Shown: positions 1 to 10,662, counted from the first letter of the stretch. The stretch: 64,000 nucleotides of DNA from Thermoanaerobacterium sp. CMT5567-10 (GCF_030534315.2 NZ_CP130558.2:1974501-2038500); one strand, 5' to 3'. Notes: generated by a model from the letters alone, not told the origin. Numbers and translations: made by a program.

Positions 1-176
1 ATAAAGTTAAAAAAGGACAATTACTTATCACATTCGAAAAGGATAAAATCAAAGAAGCTGGTTATGATATTACAACAATAGTTATTATTACAAATAGTGA
101 ACAATATTTAGATGTATTGGAAACAGAAGCTACATCTGTAACTAAGGATCAAGTGTTAATCAAAGCAATTAAATAA
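1..176 (+). CDS. bglP: PTS beta-glucoside EIIA domain, C-terminal end (partial)
   Basis: The window opens inside a coding region. Frame 3 reads without a stop from base 3 to a TAA at 174-176. The 57 visible residues match the end of the glucose-type EIIA domain that closes EIIBCA beta-glucoside permeases: a KVKKGQLL turn, then IKEAGYD and the TNSEQYLDVL strand. In the family this domain passes phosphate from HPr towards the EIIB domain of the sugar permease. The phosphorylated His lies upstream of the window. The gene precedes a 6-phospho-beta-glucosidase and a LicT antiterminator, the usual bglP-bglA-licT arrangement. The 5' end and any RAT/terminator leader are outside the window. Confidence 0.8.
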   Translation, partial: KVKKGQLLITFEKDKIKEAGYDITTIVIITNSEQYLDVLETEATSVTKDQVLIKAIK

Positions 177-226
177 TATGAAAAGCCATATGGGTATGTA
201 CCTATGAAAAATATTTTGATCAATAA

Positions 227-1708
<1,482 letters not shown>

Positions 1709-2145
1709 TAAGTAGATTTGGCTAAAAGATGATTATTTTATGAATGCTATTCCGTCTGGTGTAGACCTATTATCCTTATTTGGGGTTGTAAGAAATCTAT
1801 ATTTCCAAAATCAGTAACAACCCCAATTGGGATAAAAGTTTTAAGACAGTTATAATGTATTGTGTCCATTACAGTACTGTTAACTTTTATTACAAATTTA
1901 TGTAAGATGTTTAAAATGCGTGGATCCAATTGTAGCCGTAGAGATATTTGTTTACACAATTAAATGCAACGAATGCGTTGGAAATTTTATGAGTGGCTTA
2001 GATGACGGAATTGCTTTAATAATAGCAGTATTTATTGCACTATTTGTATATCACATTTTTAATATTATATTTTGTATTAAATAATTTGACGAAAGGGTTT
2101 ATCTATGGAATAATGTGTATAGTGAACGGGAGGGTACTAGGGTGT
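1709..2145. other. Intergenic stretch between bglA and licT
   Basis: About 440 bases with no recognised gene. A 70-codon minus-strand reading frame (1747-1959) has protein-like composition, but I cannot assign it to a family and it may be decayed DNA. A 31-codon plus-strand frame at 1989-2084 is listed separately. I see no RAT/terminator pair of the type LicT binds in front of licT. Confidence 0.5.
1989..2084 (+). CDS. Possible 31-aa hydrophobic peptide
   Basis: ATG at 1989 opens a 31-codon frame ending in TAA at 2082-2084. The peptide has an acidic N-terminus (MSGLDDG) followed by about 22 hydrophobic residues, so it would be a single-pass membrane peptide. The Shine-Dalgarno is poor (only a weak TTGGAAA stretch upstream). 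It lies in the gap before licT. No family was recognised. It could be chance in AT-rich DNA. Confidence 0.2.
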   Translation: MSGLDDGIALIIAVFIALFVYHIFNIIFCIK

Positions 2146-2976
2146 ATGAAAATCGTTAAAGTATTAAATAATAACTTAGTATTAGCTAAAGATGATCAAG
2201 GAAATGAAGTGATTGTTGGTGGCAAGGCTATTGGTTACGAAGGAAAAGTTGGACAAAAAATAAAAGAAGAAAAAATTGAAAAAATTTACGTTTTAGACAA
2301 TAAAAAGGATACCAGTGAGTATATTAAATTAATAGAAAAAACGCCTCAGATTTATGTAGATATAACACAAAAAATCATTAAAAAGGCAAATGAAGTTTTA
2401 CATGGAAAACTGCATGATCAAGTTTTTATTGTTTTAATTGACCATATTAGTTTTGCAGTTCAAAGGTATAAAGAAGGAGTAGTAATACAAAATCATTTGT
2501 TATGGGAAGTGAAAAAATTTTATCCTAAAGAGTTTTCTATAGGTAAAGCTGCAGTTGAATATATTAATAAGAAACTTGGGATAGAATTGCCTGAAGAGGA
2601 GGCAGGAAATATTGCATTTCATTTAGTTAATGCTCAATCAGATGAACAAAATATGAACAATACTATTAGAGAAGTGAAAATGGTTAAAGATATTTTAGCA
2701 ATTGTTAACTATCATTTTCCCAATAAAATTGATGAAGAATCTTTAGATTATACAAGGTTTATTACTCATTTGCGATTTTTTACACACCGCTTAATCCAGA
2801 ATAAACTTATTGAATCTGAGGATGACTTTTTATTTTCACAAATTGTAAATAAATATGAAAAAGAATATGAATGTGCAAAAAAAATAGCATCATATATTAC
2901 TAAGTCTATGGGTATAAATCTTCCAAATGGTGAATTAATATATCTTACAATATATATAAAGCGTATTGTAAAATAG
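2146..2976 (+). CDS. licT: BglG/LicT-family transcription antiterminator
   Basis: RNA-binding antiterminator that, when its PTS-regulated domains allow, binds a RAT hairpin in beta-glucoside mRNAs and prevents termination. The N-terminal CAT domain (about residues 1-55) begins MKIVKVLNNN and includes the GKAIGY turn. Two PRD domains follow (about 65-170 and 175-276), with the conserved His in LIDHISFAV of PRD1, the His in NIAFHLVNA at the PRD1 end, and FITHLRFF with TYIKRI in PRD2. The open frame extends upstream to 2035, but the family start is the ATG at 2146, behind a GGGAGGG stretch. Length 276 aa is normal. It is 3' of bglP and bglA, which it probably controls. Confidence 0.9.
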   Translation: MKIVKVLNNNLVLAKDDQGNEVIVGGKAIGYEGKVGQKIKEEKIEKIYVLDNKKDTSEYIKLIEKTPQIYVDITQKIIKKANEVLHGKLHDQVFIVLIDHISFAVQRYKEGVVIQNHLLWEVKKFYPKEFSIGKAAVEYINKKLGIELPEEEAGNIAFHLVNAQSDEQNMNNTIREVKMVKDILAIVNYHFPNKIDEESLDYTRFITHLRFFTHRLIQNKLIESEDDFLFSQIVNKYEKEYECAKKIASYITKSMGINLPNGELIYLTIYIKRIVK

Positions 2977-3167
2977 CGTTGTTTATAATGAACTCATAAA
3001 TTAGGAAAATGACAAAAAGATCGAAGAAAAGAGAAAATTCTTACAGAGATAGGAAGTTGAACTCTACAAAGAATAGGATGGTTAATCATTTTACTGGAGT
3101 GGTTCAATAAAAATCTGGAATCACCCCTCCAGTGTGAGAACGATTGACTTTACTGGAATCAAACAAT

Positions 3168-3300
3168 AAAGAGTTTTCAATTGCTGAACAGGCAGATTTG
3201 TCAGCATTAATCATACAAGTATTTACTACAAACCATTACCGCCTTCCGAAGAAGAAGTAGCAATAATGCCCAAAATTAATGAGATTATCCATATCATTAA
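3168..3300 (+). pseudogene. IS3-family OrfB transposase, N-terminal remnant
   Basis: Reading two frames in succession gives the conserved start of IS3-type OrfB: FSIAEQADL, then a shift to SINHTSIYYKPLPPSEEE and IMPKINEI. This matches the helix-turn-helix and linker of the family. The frame is broken within the first 20 residues, and the match stops near 3300, where sequence of a different transposase takes over. Non-functional. Confidence 0.6.
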
Positions 3301-3600
3301 CCAAAGATTATTTACAAAATTATGAAACAAAGAAGTATGCGCCGAAAAGAATCCAGTATTGGCTAAGTTCATACTTAAAAGACGGTATAGAGGCATTAAA
3401 ACCGAGTTACAGGAACGACATGGCAAGTACAGAAAAATTGATCATGTCCTTGCAGAGAAAATACGCGGTAAAAAGAATCAATATCCAAATATTACTACAA
3501 AGTTGCTTAACGAAACACTTGTAGGAGAAGGCATAATATCTATTGGCAAAATATCATTAGCAATTAATGGTATTACTATAAGTAATAATAGACATATCTA
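3300..3600 (+). pseudogene. DDE transposase fragment (IS481/Mu-like), frameshifted
   Basis: Two adjacent frames continue one another. The first (3306-3420) reads KKYAPKRIQYWLSSYLKDG and EALKPSYRND. The second (3420-3590) reads GKYRKIDHVLAEKIR and QYPNITTKLL. This is the N-terminal helix-turn-helix region of an integrase-type transposase. A single shift near 3420 separates the frames. The catalytic DDE core is absent. It abuts the IS3 remnant, so two dead elements are spliced together here. Confidence 0.5.
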
Positions 3601-3609
3601 CTCATAAAA

Positions 3610-4059
3610 TTGCTTACCACTAAAAGGTTTCTTTTTGTTTTACCCAATAAATCCAGTTAGCGGTTTTATAGCATATACTTTGGAAATGCTCTAAGTTTAC
3701 GAATGCTTCTAAGAGTAAAGGTATAACAGCATTCGCAGAGCCAATCTTTTTTTATCCATCCATTCCATTTTTCTTTTCCTTCTAATAATCAGGTTGAAGT
3801 ATAGATTTGAATTATCCGAATTAACAAAATAATGGAAATATGAATTAAATATTGTTTGTCATAAAGCAAATGCTTTGCGCGTCCATTTGATGCATTCTAT
3901 ATCTTCTGAAGTGAATTCTCTACCGGAAAATGTTCTAATAACATCATTCATAATCATTTCATCCTTTTCAATTAAATCATAATATTTTTGGTTTTGATGT
4001 CCACTCCTATTTTGAGAAAAGTTTTTCAATATAATCCAACTATTGCATATATTTAGCAT
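3610..4059 (-). pseudogene. DUF4338 (DruA-like) remnant
   Basis: On the minus strand an open frame at 3859-4059 reads VIRTFSGREFTSEDIECIKW, which resembles the N-terminus of the DUF4338 family found in IS-like elements and in Druantia DruA. Further downstream (about 3625-3775) another minus-strand frame reads VIPLLLEAFVNLEHF and CYKTANWIY, resembling a later conserved block of the same family. The middle is lost. I recognised both blocks from memory; a profile search would settle it. Non-functional. Confidence 0.4.
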
Positions 4060-4296
4060 GCTTTGGCATAACTCCAGATTCTAATAAAGTAATTTATACA
4101 GAAAAAAATAAAAAAATTTTTATGATCATAGAAGGAATATTCAAATTTATGTCGAATATTTATAATATAAATCCAATGAACAAATAAAGTATAAATTATT
4201 GACCAAAATTAATAACATGATATCGTACAAAATAACTAATAGATAATAATGTAAACTTTAAACTTAAACTAATAATTAAAGAAAGTTGGATGAGCA

Positions 4297-5487
4297 ATGA
4301 TAACTACATCGGCAGATTTAAAGTTGGTACAGAAATTAAATAGATTAACAGTGCTGGATATCATAAGATGCAAAGGACCTATTTCAAGAGCGGAGATATC
4401 CAAATTGACTAATTTGAGCCCTACAACTGTTAGCTATGCTGTAACTAATCTTATGGAAGATGGTTTTGTAATAGAAACTGGTGTTGGCGATTCAAGTGGT
4501 GGAAGAAAACCAATACTTATTGAATTTAATCCCAAGGGAAGACATGTGATTTCTATTGAGATTAATAGATCGGCTATAAATGGTGCATTATATGATTTAA
4601 ATGGGATTATGGAATATAAAATTCATGAGGATTTAAAAAACCTTGAATCAACTAATGCAATAAGTAGCATTGAAGAAGTGATTGAGGAAATAATCGTGAA
4701 TGCAAAAACCAGTGAAATATTAGGCGTAGGCATTTCGATACCAGGTATTATTGATAAAAGTAAAGGTTCTGTACTGTATTCAACATATCTTAATTGGCAT
4801 AACATAAACTTAAAGGAAATAATTGAAGATAAGTATGGTTATCCTGTATTTATTGAAAATGATACAAATTTAGCTGCATTAGCTGAGAAAGTTTTAGGAT
4901 TTAATAATTTAGTTGATAACCTAATTTATATATCGATAGGGAAAGGTATTGGTACAGGCATTATTATTAATAGGAAAGTTTATTCAGGTTTTAATGGGAG
5001 TGCGGGTGAATTTGGGCATATAAGCATAAATAAAAATGGCGATAGATGTGTTTGCGGTAACTATGGTTGCCTATATACATATGCATCAGAGACATTTATT
5101 GAAACATATATGTTAAAACATATTAAAATGGGATTTAAGACTATTATCAAGGAAGATAATTTAGATATAAAAAATATAATAGATGCAGCAAATGGAGGTG
5201 ATAAAGTATCAATTGAAGCAATAAATGAAGCAACAAACAATCTTGCTATAGGTATTGCAAATATTTTAAATCTATTCAATCCAGAAATGATAGTTATAGG
5301 TGCCAATAATTTATTGAAATGCAATTTTTATTTTAATTTACTTAAAGAGAAAGTCTATGATTATGCTCTTGAAACATCTACAAATAATCTCAAATTCGAA
5401 AGTAGCCGTGTAGAAAATCCGGAATTAGCCGGTGCAGCAATTCTTGTTATTGAAGAAAGCTTTAAGCTGCCAATAGAAATGGGGTGA
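4297..5487 (+). CDS. ROK-family transcriptional regulator (NagC/XylR type)
   Basis: Sugar-responsive DNA-binding repressor at the head of the sugar-uptake operon. The N-terminal winged helix (about 10-70) contains GPISRAEISKLTNLSPTTV. The ROK domain follows, with the GKGIGTGII phosphate loop, EFGHI, and the zinc site CVCGNYGC (CxCx4C). Length 396 aa is typical. ATG at 4297 is preceded by a GAAAG/TTGGA stretch. The stop lies 7 bases before the first permease gene, so regulator and transporter are co-transcribed. A TATAAT at 4161-4166 upstream may be its promoter, but I did not find a clear -35. The ligand is presumably the sugar imported by the neighbouring ABC system (inference). Confidence 0.9.
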   Translation: MITTSADLKLVQKLNRLTVLDIIRCKGPISRAEISKLTNLSPTTVSYAVTNLMEDGFVIETGVGDSSGGRKPILIEFNPKGRHVISIEINRSAINGALYDLNGIMEYKIHEDLKNLESTNAISSIEEVIEEIIVNAKTSEILGVGISIPGIIDKSKGSVLYSTYLNWHNINLKEIIEDKYGYPVFIENDTNLAALAEKVLGFNNLVDNLIYISIGKGIGTGIIINRKVYSGFNGSAGEFGHISINKNGDRCVCGNYGCLYTYASETFIETYMLKHIKMGFKTIIKEDNLDIKNIIDAANGGDKVSIEAINEATNNLAIGIANILNLFNPEMIVIGANNLLKCNFYFNLLKEKVYDYALETSTNNLKFESSRVENPELAGAAILVIEESFKLPIEMG

Positions 5488-5494
5488 GTATATA

Positions 5495-6367
5495 ATGAAT
5501 AAAAAAGGAGACATTGTAGCTGGATATTTATTTTTACTTCCAAATATAATAGGATTTCTTATATTTGTATTAGGCCCGGCATTAGCTTCTTTAATTTTGA
5601 GCTTCTATGACTGGAATCTCTTCAATACTCCTAATTTTGTGGGAGTAGGAAATTATGTTAAAATATTACATGACAATACATTTTGGCAATCTTTATTTAA
5701 TACAATCTATTTCACAATTGGAAGTGTTCCATTTAGTATTGTGCTTTCATTAATTTTAGCTGTTGCTTTAAACCAAAAAATAAAGGGCTTGACATTATTT
5801 AGGACAATTTATTTTCTGCCTGTTGTATCATCAATGGTTGCAATAGCTCTTGTTTGGAGATGGATGTATAACAATGATTATGGTATACTCAATTCATTGT
5901 TATCACAACTTCATTTGCCAACGGTAAATTGGCTTAGTTCAACAACATGGGCTATGCCTGCGATAATATTGATGAGCATATGGAAAAGCTTAGGTTATGA
6001 TATGGTTATATTTTTAGCTGGTTTACAAGGGATTCCTAATTCATATTACGAAGCTGCAAAAATTGACGGTGCTAGTGGTTTTCAGCTTTTTAGATATATT
6101 ACAATACCCTTATTATCGCCAACAACATTTTTTGTAACAATAATATCTCTTATTAGTTCTTTTCAAGTATTTGATCAAGCATATGTTATGACAGATGGAG
6201 GACCAGCTAATAAAACAATGACGATAGTTTATTATCTTTATAGGAGTGGATTTAGTTATTATAAAATGGGCTATGCGTCGGCTGTTGCTTGGGCTTTGTT
6301 TATAATAATCTTAATATTGACAATAATACAGTGGAAATATTCCGGTAGAAAAATCAACTATCAGTAG
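5495..6367 (+). CDS. ABC sugar transporter permease (MalF/UgpA type)
   Basis: Inner-membrane permease of a carbohydrate importer (CUT1-like). It has six hydrophobic segments, the first starting near residue 10 (GYLFLLPNIIGFLIFVLG). The EAA loop that docks the ATPase is present as YYEAAKIDGASG followed by ITIPLLSP. Length 290 aa is standard. It pairs with the permease that follows and the lipoprotein at 7318. No ATPase gene is present in the operon, so it probably shares an MsmK-type ATPase encoded elsewhere, as is usual for CUT1 systems in Firmicutes. Confidence 0.93.
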   Translation: MNKKGDIVAGYLFLLPNIIGFLIFVLGPALASLILSFYDWNLFNTPNFVGVGNYVKILHDNTFWQSLFNTIYFTIGSVPFSIVLSLILAVALNQKIKGLTLFRTIYFLPVVSSMVAIALVWRWMYNNDYGILNSLLSQLHLPTVNWLSSTTWAMPAIILMSIWKSLGYDMVIFLAGLQGIPNSYYEAAKIDGASGFQLFRYITIPLLSPTTFFVTIISLISSFQVFDQAYVMTDGGPANKTMTIVYYLYRSGFSYYKMGYASAVAWALFIIILILTIIQWKYSGRKINYQ

Positions 6368-6383
6368 ATAGGGAGTGTTATTA

Positions 6384-7247
6384 ATGATGAACACTATGTT
6401 TGAAAGAAATGCAAATAGTAAATCTTTTAGTATAAATTATGGGTTAATTTTTTCATATATTATTTTATTCCTTGGCGCAGTCACAATGGTGGTTCCATTT
6501 TTGTGGATGATATCAACATCATTAAAAGTGCCCAGTGAAGTATTTGTATTTCCACCGAAATGGATTCCAAAACCAATAACATTTAATAATTACATTAATG
6601 TTTTGACAAAAACTCCATTTGGATTATTCTTTCTTAATACACTAAAAATAACTATATTTGTCACAATAGGCAGACTTATTACGTGTTCGATGGGTGCATA
6701 TGCTTTTTCAAGGCTAAAATTTCCTGGAAGAGATGCTCTGTTTATACTATATCTTTCAACAATGATGATTCCTTATCAAGTAACGATTATTCCGACATTT
6801 ATATTGATGAGATATTTAAAGCTAATAGACACGTTATATTCTTTAATACTGACGGGTGCTACATCTGCTTTTGGGACATTTCTTTTAAGACAATTTTTTA
6901 TGACATTACCCGTAGAATTAGAGGAAGCTGCAATTATAGACGGAGCAAATAAATGGACTATTTTCACAAAAATTATTTTACCACTATCGAGATCTGCCTT
7001 ATTAACACTGGTAATATTTACTGTTCTTGGTACATGGAATGACTTCCTGGGTCCGCTGATATTTTTACAGAGTCAAAAAAATTTCACTTTAACAATAGGA
7101 TTATCATTATTTAAAGGTGTCCATGAAACAGAGTGGACATTGCTTATGGCGGCATCATTGCTTAGTATTTTACCTATTATCTTAATATTTATCATTGCTC
7201 AAAAATACTTCATAGAAGGTATAGCATTATCAGGTTTAAAAGAGTGA
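6384..7247 (+). CDS. ABC sugar transporter permease (MalG/UgpE type)
   Basis: Second permease of the importer. It has six membrane segments and an EAA motif (EEAAIIDGANKW followed by IILPLS). The ATG at 6384 lies 8 bases behind GGGAG (6371-6375). The open frame reaches a GTG at 6375 that overlaps this Shine-Dalgarno, so it is an unlikely start. Length from 6384 is 287 aa. It lies 16 bases after the first permease. Confidence 0.92.
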   Translation: MMNTMFERNANSKSFSINYGLIFSYIILFLGAVTMVVPFLWMISTSLKVPSEVFVFPPKWIPKPITFNNYINVLTKTPFGLFFLNTLKITIFVTIGRLITCSMGAYAFSRLKFPGRDALFILYLSTMMIPYQVTIIPTFILMRYLKLIDTLYSLILTGATSAFGTFLLRQFFMTLPVELEEAAIIDGANKWTIFTKIILPLSRSALLTLVIFTVLGTWNDFLGPLIFLQSQKNFTLTIGLSLFKGVHETEWTLLMAASLLSILPIILIFIIAQKYFIEGIALSGLKE

Positions 7248-7317
7248 GGTGATGAGAAAAATTTAAATCATTATGGTTATGTAGGTTAAATATCAAAATT
7301 AGAAAGGGTGGTTATTA

Positions 7318-8613
7318 ATGAAAAAGTTAATGTCAACGGTAATCATTATTGCTATGTTGATTACTGTATTGACAACAGGGTGCTCAAATTCTAATAATGG
7401 AAATGCGACAAAGCAAAAAAGTGGTAAAGACGAAAAGGTTACTCTCACATTCGTTAACTGGGCAACAGGTGCAGAAGAGCAAATGTATAAAGATTTAATA
7501 AGTGAATATAAAAAAGACAATCCTAATATAGATATAAAAATTCAACAGGTACCATGGGATGGATATCAGGATAAAATTAACACAATGGTTGCTGGCAGCG
7601 CAGCGCCTGATATTATCTATATGAGTCAGCTGTGGTTTCCGGCATTCGCATCAAAGGGAGTTTTGTTAGATTTATCAAAAAATGTTAATAATAAAGATTT
7701 TGACAAAGGAGATTTTCATCCAGTATTGTTAAAAGCAGGGACATATGATAATAAAGTGTATTGGATTGCAAGAGATTTGGACTATGTTGTGCTTTATTAT
7801 AATAAGGATATGTTTGACAAAGCGAATTTGAAATATCCTGACGAGAATTGGACATGGAATGACCTACTCCAGGCAGCACAAAAACTGACAAAGGATACAA
7901 ATGGAGACGGAAAGATTGATCAATACGGTTTTCTATCTGTTGGTGATTATGTGTCATTTCCGTTTATATGGCAAAATGGCGGTAAAATACTATCGAGTGA
8001 TGGCAAAAAAGCAGAATTTGATAATCCAAAAACAATTGAAGCGATGCAATGGTTATCAGATTTAATAACGAAATATAAGGTATCACCTGATCCATCGACA
8101 ATTAGAGATCAAGGAACATCAACAATGTTTAAAAATGGTCAGGTTGTAATGGCTACTTTTGGAAGGTGGTTAGCGCCGAGCCTAAAATCTATACAAAATT
8201 TCCACTGGGGTGTAGCACTGCTTCCTAAAGGAAAAGTAAATAGAAATTCCTTTGTAAGTGGTTCTGGTTATACAATATTTGCTGGGACTAAACATCCAAA
8301 AGAAGCATGGGATTTTGTAAACTGGCTTTCATCTGCAAAGATACAGGAGGAAATGGCAGTAAAAATAGGCTTTGGTGTTCCATCAAGATTATCTGTCGAG
8401 AAAAAGCTCTTTGCAGATTCAAGTGATCCGAATGATAAAGTATTTGCTGAACAAACAAAGTATATGACTCCTATACCAACATTACCAAATTTACAAGAGG
8501 TATTAGATATATACAATAAATACTTTGATTTAGTAAGACTAGGACAGATGTCAGCACAAGATGCGGGCAAAAAAATTAATGATGAAGTAAATCAAGTGTT
8601 ATCAGAGAAATAA
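7318..8613 (+). CDS. ABC sugar transporter substrate-binding lipoprotein
   Basis: Extracellular solute-binding protein (family 1) that captures the sugar for the permease pair. It has a lipoprotein signal: MKKL, a hydrophobic core, then LTTGC with lipidated Cys22. A Ser/Asn/Gly/Lys-rich linker follows. The mature part has the family fold signatures, such as WDGYQDKINTMVAG and NGDGKIDQYGF. Length 431 aa. A strong Shine-Dalgarno AGAAAGGGTGG precedes ATG 7318. A perfect stem-loop follows the stop codon (8623-8647) and may raise the level of this mRNA segment over downstream genes. Confidence 0.94.
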   Translation: MKKLMSTVIIIAMLITVLTTGCSNSNNGNATKQKSGKDEKVTLTFVNWATGAEEQMYKDLISEYKKDNPNIDIKIQQVPWDGYQDKINTMVAGSAAPDIIYMSQLWFPAFASKGVLLDLSKNVNNKDFDKGDFHPVLLKAGTYDNKVYWIARDLDYVVLYYNKDMFDKANLKYPDENWTWNDLLQAAQKLTKDTNGDGKIDQYGFLSVGDYVSFPFIWQNGGKILSSDGKKAEFDNPKTIEAMQWLSDLITKYKVSPDPSTIRDQGTSTMFKNGQVVMATFGRWLAPSLKSIQNFHWGVALLPKGKVNRNSFVSGSGYTIFAGTKHPKEAWDFVNWLSSAKIQEEMAVKIGFGVPSRLSVEKKLFADSSDPNDKVFAEQTKYMTPIPTLPNLQEVLDIYNKYFDLVRLGQMSAQDAGKKINDEVNQVLSEK

Positions 8614-8622
8614 TGACTTAGT

Positions 8623-8647
8623 GGGGTATCAAAATTTTTGATACCCC
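8623..8647 (+). promoter_or_regulatory. Intra-operon stem-loop after the binding-protein gene
   Basis: Arms GGGGTATCAAAA and TTTTGATACCCC pair over 12 bp around a single T, just after the binding-protein stop and before the next Shine-Dalgarno. No U-run follows (TAAAATAAAG), so it looks like an mRNA-stabilising or processing hairpin, or a leaky terminator, rather than a full terminator. Confidence 0.6.
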
Positions 8648-8674
8648 TAAAATAAAGCTGAGGAGGAGATATTA

Positions 8675-9673
8675 ATGCACAATGTAGCTATAATTGGTGC
8701 GGGTACAATGGGAAAAAGGCATCTTTTGTCATGGACATCTATTGATTCGGCAAATGTAAAATATCAATATGATATTAGAAAGGATATTGTAAAACAATTA
8801 GTTGATGGTAGAAATATTATTGTACCAGATGATTTTGAAAATGTTTTGAAGGATGATGAAGTTGATATTGTAGATGTATGTGTTCCAACTTATTTGCATA
8901 AACGATATGCAATTGACGCAATGAAAGCCCATAAGAATGTTTTCTGCGAAAAACCTCTATCATTAACTGTTGAAGATTCACTTGAAATAATCAAGACGGC
9001 CGAAAAACATAATGTAAAATTCATGGTGGGGCAGGTAGTCAGATTTTTCCCACAATATGCTAATGCCAAAAAAGCTATAGAAAGAGGGGAAATCGGAAAT
9101 CCGGCAATTGCCAGATTTGAAAGGTTATCACAGTTTCCACATGGTTGGAACGATTGGTATGCCGATTTTACTAAAAGTAAGGGGCTAATATTTGATATGT
9201 CAATACACGATATAGATTTTGCAAGATGGTGTTTTGGCGATATTGAAAGAATTTATGCTAAGACATTGACAGACCAAAAGCTAAAATTTAAAGAACATGC
9301 ATTAATTACAATGAGGATGAAAAATGGTGTTATGGTTCATATAGAGGGAAGCTGGGCTAGACCATCAAGTTTCACATATAATTTTGAAATAGTAGGTACT
9401 AATGGTATGATAGATTTTAATTCTGAAAGAACCATGCCAGTTTTAAAAGAGATATCAAATAATAATGAATTAAATACTGGCGTTCAAGTGCCAGAATCGC
9501 CTCTTAAGCTGGAGCCATACGCAGCAGAATTAAAACACTTTTTAGATATAATTGATAATGGTGTAACGCCAATTGTAAGTCCATATGATGCTGCATGGGA
9601 TGTAAAATTGGCTCTTTTAGCAATAAAGTCAGCAGAAAAAAATAAAGTTATTGAAGTAGGTGAAAAGTTATGA
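8675..9673 (+). CDS. Gfo/Idh/MocA-family oxidoreductase
   Basis: NAD(P)-dependent sugar or polyol dehydrogenase. The Rossmann loop GAGTMGKRH is at the N-terminus. The catalytic-lysine motif EKPL (CEKPLSLT) lies near residue 95, followed by the alpha/beta C-terminal domain with DMSIHDIDFARW. Length 332 aa is normal. Strong GGAGGAG Shine-Dalgarno. Its stop overlaps the start of the next dehydrogenase (ATGA), so the two are translationally coupled. The substrate is unknown; the context suggests a derivative of the imported sugar. Confidence 0.9.
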   Translation: MHNVAIIGAGTMGKRHLLSWTSIDSANVKYQYDIRKDIVKQLVDGRNIIVPDDFENVLKDDEVDIVDVCVPTYLHKRYAIDAMKAHKNVFCEKPLSLTVEDSLEIIKTAEKHNVKFMVGQVVRFFPQYANAKKAIERGEIGNPAIARFERLSQFPHGWNDWYADFTKSKGLIFDMSIHDIDFARWCFGDIERIYAKTLTDQKLKFKEHALITMRMKNGVMVHIEGSWARPSSFTYNFEIVGTNGMIDFNSERTMPVLKEISNNNELNTGVQVPESPLKLEPYAAELKHFLDIIDNGVTPIVSPYDAAWDVKLALLAIKSAEKNKVIEVGEKL

Positions 9674-10662
9674 TTAATGTTGGTATTATAAGTTTTGCGC
9701 ATATGCATGCATATAGCTATGCAAAAGCTCTAAAAGAATTATCAAATGTTAATTTTTTAGGCGTATTTGATGAAGACTTAAAAAGAGGGCAGGATGCAGC
9801 AAGACAATTTGGCGTTGATTTTTATGATGAGGTTGGAAAACTATTATCAAAACTTGATGCTGTAATCTTATGTACAATAAATATAGAACATGCTAAATAC
9901 ACTAAATTAGCGGCGCAAAATAGGGTCCATGTTTTGAGCGAAAAACCACTTGCAACAAATACTGCCGATGCTCTTGAAATGATAAAGGCTTGCCGTGAAA
10001 ATGGAGTACATCTTATGACGGCATTCCCAATAAGATTTAATGAGCCTGTAATAAGGGCAAAGGAGATAGTGGACAGTGGTGATTTAGGTGATATCTTGTC
10101 AATAACAGGTACAAATCATGGTACAATGCCAGGTGGCTGGTTTATCGATAAAACGAAATCCGGTGGCGGATCTGTAATGGACCATACTGTACATGTTGCA
10201 GATCTTATGAGGTGGTTTATTCATGATGAAGTATCAGAGGTATATGCTGAGATAGGTAACTTGATTTATAAAGACATAGATGTCGAGGACTGCGGTCTAC
10301 TCACATTCCAGTTTAATAATGGCGCTATTGCGACACTTGATGCAAGTTGGTCTAGACCAAGGTCCTTTCCTACATGGGGTGATGTGACTATGAGGATTGT
10401 CGGGACAAAAGGCATTATATATGTTGACGCATTTGCACAAAGTCTTTCAATTTACAATAACGACAGGATGAAAGGATTATGGGATTTCTGGGGTACAAAT
10501 TCTGATTATGAGATGATTAAATCTTTCGTAGAATCAGTTGAAAAAGATGTAGAGCCAAAAGTTACGGGTATAGATGGTTTAAGAGCGCTTGAGATAACAC
10601 TTTCAGCATATAAAGCAGCTGAAACAAAAGATGTAGTGAAAAACATTATTAATACGGTTTAG
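9670..10662 (+). CDS. Gfo/Idh/MocA-family oxidoreductase with atypical nucleotide loop
   Basis: Second dehydrogenase of the operon, 330 aa, overlapping the previous gene by 4 bases. The EKPL motif is intact (LSEKPLATN), as is the H-bearing helix SVMDHTVHVADLMRWF. The N-terminal loop, however, reads ISFAHMHAYSYA in place of the usual GxGxxG. Some family members share this histidine-rich variant. It may alter cofactor binding, or the enzyme may hold its cofactor tightly; this is inference. Substrate unknown. Confidence 0.87.
   Translation: MINVGIISFAHMHAYSYAKALKELSNVNFLGVFDEDLKRGQDAARQFGVDFYDEVGKLLSKLDAVILCTINIEHAKYTKLAAQNRVHVLSEKPLATNTADALEMIKACRENGVHLMTAFPIRFNEPVIRAKEIVDSGDLGDILSITGTNHGTMPGGWFIDKTKSGGGSVMDHTVHVADLMRWFIHDEVSEVYAEIGNLIYKDIDVEDCGLLTFQFNNGAIATLDASWSRPRSFPTWGDVTMRIVGTKGIIYVDAFAQSLSIYNNDRMKGLWDFWGTNSDYEMIKSFVESVEKDVEPKVTGIDGLRALEITLSAYKAAETKDVVKNIINTV

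Noticed and set aside
1747-1959. 70-codon minus-strand frame as a gene
   Set aside because: Composition is protein-like, but no family, start signal or context supports it.
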